From the NCBI GenBank assembly GCA_026692885.1, contig JAPLNJ010000479.1, positions 1 to 17,430 on the forward strand: 17,430 nt of DNA, read 5' to 3'. Within the stretch, counting starts at the first letter, position 1. Each line of letters starts with the position of its first letter. Source of the stretch: Planctomycetota bacterium. GTDB taxonomy: Bacteria > Planctomycetota > Planctomycetia > Pirellulales > Pirellulaceae. This document shows positions 16,206 to 17,430 of this stretch, piece after piece. The translations under genes were made by a program, and so were the position numbers. The notes under the pieces are model-generated. The model did no database searches. It was given only the letters and a program-made list of their open reading frames with translations, and had not been told where the DNA came from.

Positions 16206-16911
16206 GGATTTCCCTGACCTCCCGCAATTCACCGGTCCATTCGTCCAGCGCCAGTTGCACGTCGCCTTGGCCCGCGCTGCCGCGGCCATGCAACAGCCGG
16301 ACCTGTAATCGCCGTCCGGCAGAACAGGATTCCGAGTTATTTTGTGCCGCCCCCTCCGCCTTCTGCCCCTCCACCTCCAGTCGCACCTCGGCCCACGTCG
16401 GCTGCGTCCGAAGCCGGGCCGGGCGGATCAGCAAGCCCAACACGTCGCTGGTTTCCGCCGATAATTGCAAACGTCGAAATCGCCGACCGTCCAGTTGTTC
16501 GACCCAGCCCCAGACGGCCGCCACTCCTGGACACCGCAGCGTCTGATCCCACGCCCAGAATTCGTCCTGTTGCGTTGGCGGGATCAGCAGAATGACCTGC
16601 TTCAAATCCAGACCCCAGGCCGCGAGCGCTGGCGGGTACACCTGACGCAGGCGATCGATCACCACCAGCGCGCCGCCGTCCTGGCACGCTTGCCGAGCAC
16701 AAATCAGAGCCAGGGTCGCGGCCCCGCAGCCCGTTCCCGCGGTCAGCCATTCGACCAGCGAGCCGCGTCGCAAGCCGCCTGCGGGAAACAGACAATCCAA
16801 GGCCGTGCAGCCGCTGGAAACGAGGCCCGCCGTGAGTGTCGCCGGCCGCGTTTGCTCCAAGCCGCGAATACGATTCTGTAGCTGGCGAACCAGTTCGGGT
16901 GTCGAGGTCAT
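16108..16911 (-). CDS. imuA: ImuA, RecA-like translesion synthesis protein
   Basis: A 267-aa RecA-fold protein that in studied systems binds ImuB and helps the mutasome act at damaged sites. The diagnostic stretch is SGCTALDCLFPAGGLRRGSL (33-52), continuing VEWLTAGTGCGAATLAL. The P-loop position (AGTGCGAAT, 58-66) lacks the GK[ST] lysine, so ATP binding in the RecA manner is doubtful. A Walker B-like strand ALVVIDRL follows at 81-88. A Glu/Ala/Ser-rich segment (about 179-200) may be a flexible linker. The ATG at 16911 has GGAG 8 bases upstream and lies 17 bases from a 34-bp palindrome that overlaps the predicted promoter. The 3' end overlaps imuB by 98 bp in another frame. It is first in the imuA-imuB-dnaE2 order. 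Confidence 0.93.
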   Translation of the reverse strand: MTSTPELVRQLQNRIRGLEQTRPATLTAGLVSSGCTALDCLFPAGGLRRGSLVEWLTAGTGCGAATLALICARQACQDGGALVVIDRLRQVYPPALAAWGLDLKQVILLIPPTQQDEFWAWDQTLRCPGVAAVWGWVEQLDGRRFRRLQLSAETSDVLGLLIRPARLRTQPTWAEVRLEVEGQKAEGAAQNNSESCSAGRRLQVRLLHGRGSAGQGDVQLALDEWTGELREVREIHATATRDLAAQLARATTRRQPTGTCGAGGGDL

Positions 16912-16928
16912 GGCCGCAGCTCCAAAAG

Positions 16929-16975
16929 TATACGGCTGGACACGTCAGTGTACCGCCGTATATTATCGACGGCAA
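16929..16975 (-). promoter_or_regulatory. imuA promoter with 34-bp palindromic operator candidate
   Basis: On the minus strand TTGCCG (16970-16975) is followed after 17 bases by TACACT (16947-16952); each matches 4 of 6 consensus bases. The region 16929-16962 is a 34-bp imperfect palindrome with 13 of 17 pairs matched. Its outer arms are TATACGGC/GCCGTATA and its inner arms ACAC/GTGT, separated by 4 bases. The palindrome covers the -10 and the expected start site, where a repressor would block transcription. The inner half-site spacing (4+4+4) equals that of the Gram-positive LexA box GAAC-N4-GTTC, but the bases differ. A damage-response operator is inferred. Confidence 0.55.
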
Positions 16976-17303
16976 GAGGTCTAAGACGCCATGAAATCCG
17001 CCGCTGCTGGCACCGGGAGCTAGCGTTCACGCGTAGGGTACATGAAGCGCAGCGCCGATGTACCTTTGCAGCGATATTCGCCATCGCTAGCGACCCACTC
17101 CAGGGAGAGGCGTTAAGGGTCACTGCGGTGAACATCTTGCGGTTGTCCAAGTCCTCGATTCCTCCGGACCGCAATTCGCAACCTTACGCTCAAGGCCAGG
17201 CGAGCGAATCGCCCCTCACCCCCGACCTGGGCTGATGAAAATGGCGGAAAGTGGAGAGACTGTAGTGGATACAGAAAGTCAGAGTTGTTACTCCACCGTC
17301 ACC

Positions 17304-17430
17304 TCTCCCTGCGGGAGAGGTCGCGGTCTAAGCCGCGGGAGAGGGCACGACAGCGCGATTTTCGGGGTAATTCCCCGATGCTTGGCAACCCTCTCCCGGG
17401 CCTGACAGCCCGACCTCTCCCGGAGGGAGA
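17304..17430. repeat. 127-bp composite palindrome (family E), reaching the window edge
   Basis: Arms 17304-17345 and 17389-17430 are 42-bp inverted copies with 7 mismatches, each containing the hairpin-forming CTCCCTnCGGGAGAGG and ending in CGGGAGAGGG. The 43-base loop has its own hairpin TCGGGG/CCCCGA (17362-17378). It ends exactly at the window limit, so it may continue. AACCCTCTCCC here is shared with the in-frame repeat inside dnaE2. Confidence 0.85.

Larger units (their letters stand above)
16912..17430. other. Non-coding right end upstream of imuA
   Basis: These 519 bp hold the imuA promoter and operator candidate (16929-16975), a small inverted repeat GGTACAT/ATGTACC (17037-17043 / 17058-17064), a partial family E sequence TCGCCCCTCACCCC (17209-17222), and the composite palindrome 17304-17430. 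I see no convincing gene or RNA in 16976-17300. Confidence 0.6.

Noticed and set aside
16912..17430. tRNA or small RNA gene at the right end
   Set aside because: I found no tRNA T-loop signature or cloverleaf. The structure present is explained by the palindromic repeats.

Overview
The window looks like a GC-rich bacterial chromosome segment, most likely from a planctomycete (Pirellulales-like). This is an inference from three things: a secreted prenyltransferase/squalene-oxidase-repeat protein of a type common in that phylum, a complete ImuA-ImuB-DnaE2 mutagenesis cassette, and many GC-rich palindromic intergenic repeats. Six genes plus one partial gene are on the minus strand. Only the repeat protein is on the plus strand.

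Layout in plus coordinates: a two-domain M16 zinc peptidase runs off the left edge (1-2498, -). A 480-bp gap with a palindromic repeat follows, then the toroid-type repeat protein (2979-4340, +). alaS (4467-7277, -) is convergent with it. A long hairpin (about 7446-7576) separates alaS from a periplasmic trypsin-like protease with two PDZ domains (7572-9104, -), which begins 11 bp after the recA stop (recA 9116-10210, -). A 654-bp repeat-rich gap follows. The cassette dnaE2 (10865-14053, -), imuB (14487-16205, -) and imuA (16108-16911, -) fills the right half. The last 519 bp are non-coding and hold the imuA promoter and another composite palindrome.

In known systems DnaE2 is the error-prone replicative-type polymerase, ImuB is a catalytically dead Y-family protein that links the complex to the sliding clamp, and ImuA is a RecA-like partner. 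Together they carry out damage-induced mutagenesis under RecA/SOS control. Here the cassette lies directly upstream of recA on the same strand, so the right two-thirds of the window is largely a DNA-damage-tolerance neighbourhood.

The most unusual signal is the relation of palindromic repeats to this cassette. A repeat is read in frame inside imuB (15905-15956), and another inside dnaE2 (about 13619-13666). A 402-bp nested palindromic element (14074-14475) fills the gap between imuB and dnaE2, a junction that is normally tight. A separate 34-bp imperfect palindrome (16929-16962) overlaps the predicted -10 of the imuA promoter and is a good candidate for the damage-response operator.
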